Shown here in pieces: positions 39,877-46,933 of a stretch of DNA of 64,000 nucleotides. The notes beneath the pieces are model-generated. The model was not told where the DNA came from. It worked only from the letters and a program-made list of their open reading frames with translations, and made no database searches. The position numbers were made by a program, and so were the translations under genes. The stretch is taken from NCBI GenBank assembly GCA_963677655.1, contig OY782088.1. One strand, written 5' to 3'. The stretch is from Saccharicrinis sp963677655. GTDB lineage: Bacteria; Bacteroidota; Bacteroidia; Bacteroidales; Marinilabiliaceae. Numbering within the stretch: the stretch's first letter is position 1; each line of letters begins with the position of its first letter.

Positions 39877-39895
39877 AAACGTCAAAAAAACGTAT
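39877..39895. promoter_or_regulatory. predicted operator 3, AAACGT-N7-ACGTAT
   Basis: A third copy with one half-site imperfect, ending 7 bases before the regulator ATG at 39903. This position suggests autoregulation of the Nudix-type regulator. Confidence 0.6.
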
Positions 39896-39902
39896 TTCTC
39901 TA

Positions 39903-40631
39903 ATGGATTTCAGGAAGTTCTCTAACATTTCTGTCGATTGCGTCATATTTAGTCTGGACAATTCAAGACTCAATGTCCTGTTAATGAAACGCAAGCTTTT
40001 TATGCATGATAACAAACACCCAATTATAGATGACTGGGTGCTTACAGGACAACATGTTTTTAAAAGTGAAAGGCTTGATGAAGCAGCAACCAGAATACTT
40101 AGGGAGTTAACAAAAATTAATTCGGCCTACAAAAAGCAATTCAGAACATTCGGAAATCCTGAAAGAATTAAAAATGATAAAGATTTATTATGGGTACAAA
40201 GCAGGGGTACAAATCCACGAACTATCTCCGTAGGTTATTACATTCTTCTTCCTGAACAAAGGGTCGTACAACAAAGTGAAGAATTTGAATGGTTTCCAGT
40301 AAACAAACTTCCTGACATGGGATTTGATCATGAGGAGATTATAAAAAAGGCTTACCAGGAACTTCAACAAAAAATAATGCTGGAACCTATTATCTTTGAA
40401 TTACTACCTGATAAATTTACATTAAATGAGCTCCAAATTGCATACGAGGCTATCTTAAACATTGAAATAGACAATAGAAACTTTAGAAGGAAAGCAATTG
40501 GCAAAAAATACATTGTCCCTTTAGACGAAAAACGAGTTGGAGCATCTAAAAAACCAGCAAACTTATATATGTTTAGTAAAGATGTTTATAACAAAACTGC
40601 CTACCAAAATCATATTATAAACATCCTTTAA
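39903..40631 (+). CDS. Nudix-domain transcriptional regulator (NrtR/AraR-like)
   Basis: A 242-residue protein with an N-terminal Nudix fold (SVDCVIFSLDNSRLNVLLMK, then DDWVLTGQHVFKSERLDEAA) and a C-terminal winged-helix domain (FTLNELQIAYEAILNIEIDN, then NFRRKAIGKKYIVPLDEK). The Nudix box is degraded (ATRILRELTKINSAY lacks the usual EE), which suggests a ligand-sensing rather than a hydrolytic domain, as in known Nudix-type sugar regulators. It is divergent from the polyol operon across about 340 bases that carry three copies of one dyad, so it very probably controls the operon and itself. The inducer would be the polyol or its phosphorylated product. Confidence 0.88.
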   Translation: MDFRKFSNISVDCVIFSLDNSRLNVLLMKRKLFMHDNKHPIIDDWVLTGQHVFKSERLDEAATRILRELTKINSAYKKQFRTFGNPERIKNDKDLLWVQSRGTNPRTISVGYYILLPEQRVVQQSEEFEWFPVNKLPDMGFDHEEIIKKAYQELQQKIMLEPIIFELLPDKFTLNELQIAYEAILNIEIDNRNFRRKAIGKKYIVPLDEKRVGASKKPANLYMFSKDVYNKTAYQNHIINIL

Positions 40632-40779
40632 TAATATAAAATCACTTACAATTTCATCCAAATTACTGCATAACAATTAACTAAACCTCTCCTTACAACA
40701 ATATCTTTCACTCATGCACCCCATAACACCCCTATTGCAGCCCTTCAGTATTAGGGGTGCATTCACTCATATGATGGCC

Positions 40780-40911
40780 ATTCACTCCCAACACCTTAAA
40801 AGTATTGAAAAAACTCTCTTCGTTGGTGCTTGATTTGAAATCAGCGCCATACGCACTATGTATTTTAGTCGTTACGCAATTCGTACATCACAACTAAAAA
40901 TACCTTAAAAT
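40780..40911. repeat. dispersed non-coding repeat R1, copy 1
   Basis: Aligns with 59115-59247 through the blocks CTCCCAAC, TTGATnTGAAA, CATACnCA, ATnTTTAG and ACTAAAAAnACCTTAAAA, at roughly 65-70% identity by eye. Function unknown. Confidence 0.55.
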
Positions 40912-40989
40912 CCAACCCACAAGTAACCTTGGTGCATTCCCATTGCTTTAATCCTTTCTCATTAATTTGTTTCTAGTCTTACCTTCTTT
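40908..40989. repeat. dispersed non-coding repeat R2, copy 1
   Basis: Aligns with 44250-44332 through CAAGTAA, TTGG, TCCCAT, TTAATCCTTT and TCATTAAT in the same orientation, about 70% identity by eye. The two copies bracket the accessory genes. Confidence 0.6.
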
Positions 40990-41097
40990 GATACAAGTTC
41001 AATACAAGTTCGCAATTCTACACCCTTTCAATTCAGATTCTATGCAAGTTCTTCGCACTCTTAGGGCGAAAAAACTGTGTAGAGGCAGTGTTGCGCA

Positions 41098-41247
41098 TGC
41101 GAAGAAATACGAACGTGATACGACCACAACCCGAGGCTGGTGCATAGAAAATGCGAACACAGTGCATACAATATGCAAAGGTTCTGCGAAGAACATGCGA
41201 AGAAATGCGAACAACCTGCGAAGAGATGCGAAGACTATGCGAAGAAA
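41098..41247. repeat. phased 21-bp tandem repeat array (TGCGAA every 10.5 bases)
   Basis: TGCGAA begins at 41098, 41152, 41185, 41196, 41206, 41217, 41227 and 41238. From 41185 on, the intervals are 11, 10, 11, 10, 11, that is three 21-bp units each made of two half-units. The 10.5-base average equals one turn of B-DNA. Differences between units all change the encoded residue in two forward frames, so there is no sign of coding constraint. Confidence 0.75.
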
Positions 41248-41278
41248 ATCACCCCAAAGTGCCAAAAACGTAAAAATC

Positions 41279-41357
41279 GGAATCCAAAATGGTCATTTTT
41301 GATCAAATGTGGAATCCAAAACCATCATTTTGGGTGAAAAGTGGAATTTTGGAGCAT
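41279..41357. repeat. 32-bp tandem repeat, about 2.5 copies
   Basis: Units start at 41279, 41311 and 41343, an exact 32-base period. Each begins GGAATCCAAAA (third copy GGAATTTTGG) and the first two share TCATTTT and an A-rich end. Confidence 0.75.
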
Positions 41358-41613
41358 TATGGGGGTTAAATCAAATCATAAATCTAAGAACACAAAAACA
41401 TATTCTATTAATTACCAATTACTTACCACAATAAAAAGTAACAGTAAAATTACTGTTATTTTTTCGATGCACATTTCAATATACTTTAGTACTAACGATA
41501 AAGGAACAAGGAAAAAGCAGAAAGGAACAAGTTTATTAATCCTTTTTAAAAACTAAGAACTTGGAACTTTATACTTAGTACTATAACATCGGCCGATACC
41601 ATTTTTAACCCTG

Positions 41614-41646
41614 GCTCTGTTACAATCTGATCAATTTTAACAGAGC
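41614..41646 (+). promoter_or_regulatory. hairpin upstream of the small membrane protein
   Basis: A 9-bp perfect inverted repeat GCTCTGTTA (41614-41622) with TAACAGAGC (41638-41646) lies 17 bases before the ATG. A 10-bp palindrome ATCGGCCGAT lies 15 bases further upstream. They may form a leader structure controlling the module. Confidence 0.4.
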
Positions 41647-41663
41647 TTACAAAAAAATGAAAA

Positions 41664-41945
41664 ATGCATGAATTTAAAAATTTCGCCATCGGTTCACTGG
41701 GTTCTTTAGGAGTAATGGAGACTGTTGATTCTCAAATATTCTCGGCCCAGGATACTGATCCTCAAACATTGATGATCAGGTCAGCGATCACCCTGCTAGC
41801 AGGAGTTATTACTACAGTAATTTCAAAATGGATGCAACGTAATAAGGTTGAAAAAACAGACACAAAAAACAAAGAAGTTACTGCGCCCAAAGAAAAGGGT
41901 AATAAAGTGAAAAACATTTTTAAAATTAAAAACCATAAAAAATAA
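41664..41945 (+). CDS. small membrane protein of the accessory module
   Basis: A 93-residue protein: a Gly-rich N-terminus (FAIGSLGSLGVMETVDSQIF), one hydrophobic helix of about 20 residues (MIRSAITLLAGVITTVISKW), then a highly basic tail rich in Lys. The layout resembles holins or small anchors, but no family is recognised. The stop lies 6 bases before the DUF6266-like gene on the same strand, so the two are almost certainly one operon. The tail would face the cytoplasm and could bind nucleic acid or a partner protein (inference). Confidence 0.6.
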   Translation: MHEFKNFAIGSLGSLGVMETVDSQIFSAQDTDPQTLMIRSAITLLAGVITTVISKWMQRNKVEKTDTKNKEVTAPKEKGNKVKNIFKIKNHKK

Positions 41946-41951
41946 ATAGTC

Positions 41952-42620
41952 ATGGGAAAATATGAAAACGGAGCATTTGGAAGCTTCCACGGAAAAGTTG
42001 GTAACTTAGTAGGTAGTACATGGAAAGGTATTAGCTATATGAAAGCAAAACCCAACACAGGAAATAGAAAAGCCTCAGCAAACCAGATTAAACACAGAGC
42101 TAAATTTTTGTTTGCCACGAATTTCATTCAACCTTTATACCCCATAGTTCAAGTGGGCTTTAGAAAACTGGATGATAAAAAATCAGCTAAAAATGCAGCA
42201 ATGTCTGAAGTTATGAATTATGCTATTACAGGTGAATATCCTGATTTTGGTATTAACTTCAGAAATCTCAAACTGGCAAAAGGATGCCTGCCTGTACTTA
42301 AAAAAATTAGTATTGAGCTAAATGGTGACAGGGTATTGTATAATTGGCAACAGGATACTGGTAGTGAAGATGATTTTGAAGAAGATACATTAGCCCAAGA
42401 GCGAAGTGAAGACAAGATCATACTGGTGACATTAGCTTATGGATATCCACCACGGTACACCTTACATAAATACCGACGTAAGGATCTCACTGGTGATATC
42501 GGATTACCAGATGCACCTCCGGGAACAGAAGTACATTGTTATATTGCAGCTACTTCAGTTGGTAAGGATATGAATGTGAGTAATTCCGAATACGCTGGAT
42601 CGGTTATTATGCCGGAATAG
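41952..42620 (+). CDS. DUF6266-like protein
   Basis: A 222-residue protein without signal peptide or membrane helix. The N-terminus GAFGSFHGKVGNLVGSTWKG followed by ISYMKAKPN and an alternating Gly/Lys pattern is the hallmark I associate with the Bacteroidota DUF6266 family. The centre has helices (KFLFATNFIQPLYPIVQVGF) and the C-terminal part looks like an Ig or fibronectin-type sandwich (KDKIILVTLAYGYPP ... AATSVG). The family has no known function. It is preceded by the small membrane protein and followed by a terminator hairpin. The stretch 42621-42925 after it holds only that hairpin and AT-rich DNA. Confidence 0.75.
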   Translation: MGKYENGAFGSFHGKVGNLVGSTWKGISYMKAKPNTGNRKASANQIKHRAKFLFATNFIQPLYPIVQVGFRKLDDKKSAKNAAMSEVMNYAITGEYPDFGINFRNLKLAKGCLPVLKKISIELNGDRVLYNWQQDTGSEDDFEEDTLAQERSEDKIILVTLAYGYPPRYTLHKYRRKDLTGDIGLPDAPPGTEVHCYIAATSVGKDMNVSNSEYAGSVIMPE

Positions 42621-42656
42621 TACAACAGGTTGATTGAATAAATCATTGATAGTATT

Positions 42657-42688
42657 AAGGTCGTTTCTATAGCAGGAACGACCTTTTT
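42657..42688 (+). terminator. terminator of the DUF6266-like gene
   Basis: AAGGTCGTT (42657-42665) pairs with AACGACCTT (42677-42685) and is followed by TTTTT. It ends the two-gene transcript 36 bases after the stop codon. Confidence 0.85.
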
Positions 42689-42925
42689 AATATAAGAACA
42701 ACAACCTATGTTCAGCGCTTACACACTAAACTAATATATTCCGGGCCTTAATCCATTAATATTACATATTACAATGATTACTTGTGGCTTTATAAACTTT
42801 TGACTTTCGGCTTTTGACTTTCAACTGAGATTTTTCTTCTTTTATCTTTTTTTAACTTTTTACTATTTGACGTTTTTATTCTGTTTATATAACTTTATTA
42901 TCATACTAACCAAAACCACATCGTC

Positions 42926-44128
42926 ATGTTAGCTTTAATTCATACCATATCCGATAATATTATCATCAGAAAATCATTAAAATGGACCAACATATCTGCT
43001 GATAATAATGAAACATTTGACTGTGCAAATATTTACGCTCAAATGGAATCATTCATGAATAAAAATCTTAATAAGTTGAGTTGCAATAAAACAAAACTAA
43101 ATCTTATTGAGAAATGCCTCCGTAATGTATTATCTGTTAAAAACAGCCTGGATCAAACACCCTGGTCAATTCCCAATCATTTAAATGAAAATGAGAAATC
43201 CATCTTTTTAAAAGATCTTGATTTTTATTTAATGATATCTGGCATATTACTTAAATCATGCTCTTTATTTAAAGGTTTTATTCCTAAACATCACTGTCCG
43301 CCTATAAGTATGATATTACCTTTATTTGCCAGTAATAAAAAAAGAGTTCATCAGGTAATAAGTTGTCTGAATAATAGTAAATGGAAACAAACAATTAATT
43401 TCTACATGCAAAACAGTCAATACCTGAAAGCATTAGAAGAACTTGAAACTCATTTAAAGAAGTCAAATTACAATCAGGAGATAACTCAATTACATCAAAT
43501 ATTGTTACATACCTTTTCTGTATTACCGGAAACTCAACTTGATGAATATTATAAGACTATTGCAATAAAGGAACTTAACAAGTATTTTAAATCATTAAAG
43601 GCTATCCCAAAACAAATTTCAAATAATGAATGGAAAGCTGTTAGATACGTTATATTAGTTTTAATTATGTATAGTGAAGATGTGGAACCTATTGTTTCAA
43701 TCTACCACACCATAAGAGGATGTTTAATAAAAAACAATGATTTAAATGTAAAAGTAGAAAAACAATTCTTCAAAAAACAAATTCAACTCATTAACAAGTT
43801 AGTGCATAAAAAAGTGGAGATAAATCCTCTTGCTTTAAATATATGCACTGAGATTTTTGATGATCTTAACGTTTCGAAAACTTTGACAAAACATGGTCAA
43901 GTACAGGAATCATATATTGAATGGATCCACAACCCAAAGGTCTTTGTTAACTACCTCCAATCGGCTATAGCAAATGGCTACATAACTTTAAAGGGGAATA
44001 CAGATATGAAACCAATCATTGAATTTATATCCACTTTTGTGAAAGTTAAAAAACAAAACAATTCAGGAAACTTATCTGTGGATTCACTACTCTCCTATTT
44101 TAAGAAAGCCAGTACAGGGGAATTATAG
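42926..44128 (+). CDS. uncharacterised 400-residue helical protein
   Basis: A cytoplasmic, Lys/Asn-rich, mostly helical protein with no signal peptide. I do not recognise the family. The C-terminal segment YIEWIHNPKVFVNYLQSAIA then NGYITLKG, ending NNSGNLSVDSLLSYFKKAS, faintly resembles the C-terminus of RteC, a regulator of conjugative elements in Bacteroides; this is a weak impression only. The gene has its own upstream region after a terminator and is followed by a repeat (44250-44332) and a nested palindrome. It may belong with the DUF6266-like pair as an accessory module. Confidence 0.7.
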   Translation: MLALIHTISDNIIIRKSLKWTNISADNNETFDCANIYAQMESFMNKNLNKLSCNKTKLNLIEKCLRNVLSVKNSLDQTPWSIPNHLNENEKSIFLKDLDFYLMISGILLKSCSLFKGFIPKHHCPPISMILPLFASNKKRVHQVISCLNNSKWKQTINFYMQNSQYLKALEELETHLKKSNYNQEITQLHQILLHTFSVLPETQLDEYYKTIAIKELNKYFKSLKAIPKQISNNEWKAVRYVILVLIMYSEDVEPIVSIYHTIRGCLIKNNDLNVKVEKQFFKKQIQLINKLVHKKVEINPLALNICTEIFDDLNVSKTLTKHGQVQESYIEWIHNPKVFVNYLQSAIANGYITLKGNTDMKPIIEFISTFVKVKKQNNSGNLSVDSLLSYFKKASTGEL

Positions 44129-44249
44129 GTAAAGGAGTAAGAAACATAGACAAAACTATAGTTGAGAGCAGTGTGTAGGAGGCTTTTTCTGTTTTAATAA
44201 TAAAGGCTTATAGTATCCTTTGACATAGTATAAAATACAGAAAATGTCT

Positions 44250-44332
44250 ATAATCCATGCCCCAAGTAAAATTGGAGTAATCCCATAGCCTTAATCCTTT
44301 TTCATTAATAGTTTCGATCGTCCCTCACCTCT
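44250..44332. repeat. dispersed non-coding repeat R2, copy 2
   Basis: Partner of 40908-40989, in the same orientation, about 3.3 kb away, bracketing the three accessory genes. No coding capacity. Confidence 0.6.
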
Positions 44333-44379
44333 GCATATATACACCCAACCTGAGTTCGACATAATTTTTTGTTTTCAGA

Positions 44380-44473
44380 CCACTTATAAAAAGTGAGGTT
44401 TAACTGAAAATTATGAAAGAATAGCGGGCTATTTTGAATAATTTTCAGGCAAAAGATCGCTATTTATAAGTGG
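44380..44473. repeat. 94-base nested palindrome
   Basis: Three nested perfect inverted repeats share one centre: CCACTTATAAA (44380-44390 with 44463-44473), CTGAAAATTAT (44404-44414 with 44438-44448) and AATAGC (44420-44425 with 44428-44433). The spacers between stems are of nearly equal length on both sides, so the whole region can fold as one long interrupted hairpin. It could be a miniature inverted-repeat element, a structured RNA or a site for cruciform extrusion. Confidence 0.75.
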
Positions 44474-44680
44474 AACATTACAATTCTTGCCAAAGCTGTT
44501 CAAAATATTTTTTTTCTGAATTAAAATTTTTTCAAAAAAAAAGTAGGGTAAAAGTTATTTCATCAGGATATACTACAAAGATGATTTAGAAATGCTTTTT
44601 CTGTTAGACTTTATTTTTTACAAGTAAGAAAAATGACATTCAAAAATGATCAGTTTTAATTCATTCAAATTAAAAGATGT

Positions 44681-45427
44681 ATGTACAGGAATATTATATC
44701 AAATTTTGATGCTATTGATCTAAAGGGTTTAGATCAGGTTTCGTTAATGGAACGAACAGACAAAAAATTTCTTGTTTCTGCAAAAGAGATCAAAGAGATT
44801 TTAGAAGACATATGTGAGGATTATTACATTCTTGAAATTAATAGTGAACGCATGCTTCAATACAGCACGTATTATTACGATACTAGTGATGATAAGATGT
44901 ATATCAATCACCACAATGGTAAACTAAATAGATTTAAAGTACGCAAACGTACCTATGTTGAAACAGATACAAGCTTTTTAGAAATTAAGTTTAAAAGTAA
45001 CAAAGGTAAAACAGTAAAGAAGAGAATACCTTCATCCGGTAAAGAAAAAAGTTTTAATGATAAGGAGAAATCATTTTTAAAAGAAAACGTGCCTTTAGAT
45101 CCAAACTCATTAGAGCCAAAATCTTTCAATGGCTTTAAAAGAATAACATTAACGGATAAGAACTTAACCGAACGTTGCACTATTGATTTTAACTTTCATT
45201 TTAGGAGTGGCGACAAAACCATAAAACACGATGGCTTTGCAATAATAGAATTGAAACAAGACAAGAACTCCAAATCATCAAAATTATATGATTGCTTATT
45301 TAATCGCCGTATTAAACCAACGGGATTTAGCAAATATTGTATGGGGAGGTCAATTGTCGAGAGTGGGTTGAGAAAAAATTCCTTTAAACCTAAAATGAGA
45401 GCGTTAGATAAAATCATTCAAAATTAA
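44681..45427 (+). CDS. VTC-domain polyphosphate polymerase-like protein
   Basis: A 248-residue cytoplasmic protein of the VTC/triphosphate-tunnel type. The start LMERTDKKFLVSAKEI, the basic strand RFKVRKRTYVET, the acidic/basic pairs FLEIKFKSNKGKTVKKRIPS and the late IIELKQDKNSKSS match the bacterial VTC domain, whose tunnel binds phosphate chains. It is the first gene of a four-gene plus-strand operon with DUF4956, DUF2490 and a Cthe_2159-like protein, a combination seen elsewhere in bacteria. The product may be polyphosphate or another phosphate polymer. Confidence 0.9.
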   Translation: MYRNIISNFDAIDLKGLDQVSLMERTDKKFLVSAKEIKEILEDICEDYYILEINSERMLQYSTYYYDTSDDKMYINHHNGKLNRFKVRKRTYVETDTSFLEIKFKSNKGKTVKKRIPSSGKEKSFNDKEKSFLKENVPLDPNSLEPKSFNGFKRITLTDKNLTERCTIDFNFHFRSGDKTIKHDGFAIIELKQDKNSKSSKLYDCLFNRRIKPTGFSKYCMGRSIVESGLRKNSFKPKMRALDKIIQN

Positions 45428-45439
45428 AATTTATTATAT

Positions 45440-46105
45440 ATGTTAGCCTTAGATTCATTTATTTTATGGATAGAACAATTTCGTTTTTTTGATATTAATT
45501 TGATCAATGTTGATGATTTTTTAAGATTAATATTTCGATTTAGTTTTAATAGTATTATTCTTCTATTCATTATCCGTTATTTATACGCTAGAACAAGCAA
45601 TCGAAAAGATTTTATTTTTAGTTTTTTTGCTATTGGCATAGTCGTGTTTTTGCTTTGTTTCCTTCTTGAAAGTGTAAAGCTGGAACTGGGATTTGCATTA
45701 GGTCTATTTGCCATATTTGGTATTATTCGCTACCGAACTGATCCTATTCCTGTTAAGGAAATGACTTATTTGTTTATTGTAATTAGTGTTTCGGTTATAA
45801 ACGCGCTTCTAGGTAAAAAAGTAAGTTATGCCGAAATTATTCTTACCAATCTAATTATTGTACTTAGTTTTTACATTTTGGAACGGTTCCTTAGCTTACG
45901 CAAGGAAAATACACTGGAGATATGTTACGATAAAATCGATAATATTCATCAAATGAAAGAGGACGAATTACTTAATGATTTACATGCTCGTACAGGTATT
46001 AACATTAAAAGATATCAGATAAATCAGGTTGATTTTTTACGTGATACAGCAAAAATCACCCTCTATTTTTACCCGAAGGAAAATCCCAGAACAAAATCTT
46101 ATTAA
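45440..46105 (+). CDS. DUF4956 membrane protein
   Basis: A 221-residue inner-membrane protein with about four to five helices in the first 150 residues (FSFNSIILLFIIRYLYA, FIFSFFAIGIVVFLLCFLLE, LGFALGLFAIFGIIRYRTDP, YLFIVISVSVINALLG) and a C-terminal cytoplasmic ferredoxin-like domain. The motif FGIIRYRTDPIPVKEMTYLF is the DUF4956 signature. It starts 13 bases after the VTC-domain gene. DUF4956 proteins commonly accompany VTC-domain proteins, so it may be the membrane partner of the polymerase. Confidence 0.92.
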   Translation: MLALDSFILWIEQFRFFDINLINVDDFLRLIFRFSFNSIILLFIIRYLYARTSNRKDFIFSFFAIGIVVFLLCFLLESVKLELGFALGLFAIFGIIRYRTDPIPVKEMTYLFIVISVSVINALLGKKVSYAEIILTNLIIVLSFYILERFLSLRKENTLEICYDKIDNIHQMKEDELLNDLHARTGINIKRYQINQVDFLRDTAKITLYFYPKENPRTKSY

Positions 46106-46170
46106 GGGGTGTGAGATTACCCAGTAAATGGGAACACGCAATGTGACCACGAATAACAAAATTTACACAC

Positions 46171-46839
46171 ATGGATAAAAAGAAAATAAAAAGGGAGTTA
46201 TTGGTTATTGCATTTTTACTAACATTTTGCTTATGCACCAACCTTATGATGGGACAGGAAAATGAATGGAATAGTTGGACCAATATATCGTTGACGAAAA
46301 ATATAAATAAAAAATTATCCTTATCCTTTAGTCCGGAAGTACGTTTCACCGAGCAGTTTAAAGTTGATGAATATTTTTTTGAAACAGGACTCGAGTATAA
46401 GTTGTTTAAATTTCTAAATATAGGAGGTAACTATCGTTATATCGTTAATGAGAGAGAAACTAAATCTACTGAATATTTTGGTCGTTTGGCTTTAGATCTT
46501 ACTGGAAAATATAGTCTGAAGAAGTTAGAATTTCAATTACGAACCAGATATTGTCAATATAATGATTTTGATGCCGATGAAGATTCAAATGACCCATATC
46601 TGCGTTATCGCCTTAAGCTGAAGTATAATATTTCAAAATTGAAAATAAAACCATCAATAGCGATGGAGTTATTTCAGCAGCTGAATGATAATGAAATAAC
46701 TAAAACACGAACCACCGTTGGATTGGACTATAAAATCAACAAAACACAGAAGATTGGAGTAAAATATCTTATACAGAATTATTTGAATGAGGACTATTTA
46801 AAAAACATCCTGTCTTTAGAATACAAAATTACGTTTTAG
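46171..46839 (+). CDS. DUF2490 outer-membrane beta-barrel protein
   Basis: A 222-residue protein with signal peptide ending near MMGQ and the opening ENEWNSWTNISLTKNINKKL, then paired amphipathic strands (SLSFSPEVRFTEQFKVDEYF, GGNYRYIVNERETK, LRYRLKLKYNIS) ending in Phe (LSLEYKITF). This is the DUF2490 barrel pattern, a small outer-membrane protein of unknown function. It lies third in the VTC/DUF4956 operon, with 65 bases upstream and 94 downstream. Confidence 0.85.
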   Translation: MDKKKIKRELLVIAFLLTFCLCTNLMMGQENEWNSWTNISLTKNINKKLSLSFSPEVRFTEQFKVDEYFFETGLEYKLFKFLNIGGNYRYIVNERETKSTEYFGRLALDLTGKYSLKKLEFQLRTRYCQYNDFDADEDSNDPYLRYRLKLKYNISKLKIKPSIAMELFQQLNDNEITKTRTTVGLDYKINKTQKIGVKYLIQNYLNEDYLKNILSLEYKITF

Positions 46840-46933
46840 TCTTTTAATGGTAATTAGGAAAATTCAATATTTCACTATGTCGAAGTGTTCACCAATTTTT
46901 AAATAACAGAGTAACAATTTAAATAATAGAATT

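Larger units (their letters stand above)
40632..41663. other. repeat-rich intergenic region before the accessory module
   Basis: About 1 kb without a convincing gene. From left to right it holds a non-coding repeat shared with 59115-59247, a second one shared with 44250-44332, a phased 21-bp repeat array, a 32-bp tandem repeat, and a hairpin just upstream of the small membrane protein. Open frames that cross the arrays (40967-41302 and 41140-41337) have no ribosome site or recognisable domain and are probably by-products of the repeats. Confidence 0.65.

Noticed and set aside
40967..41337. Overlapping open frames on both strands across the repeat array (111, 88 and 65 residues)
   Set aside because: They are created by the 21-bp repeat, lack ribosome sites and known domains, and the unit differences show no synonymous bias.
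41098..41357. Possible CRISPR array
   Set aside because: Repeats are too short or too few, have no unique spacers of constant length, and no cas gene is in the window.
42926..44128. Calling the 400-residue protein an RteC homologue
   Set aside because: Only a faint C-terminal resemblance; a profile search would be needed, so it is left uncharacterised.
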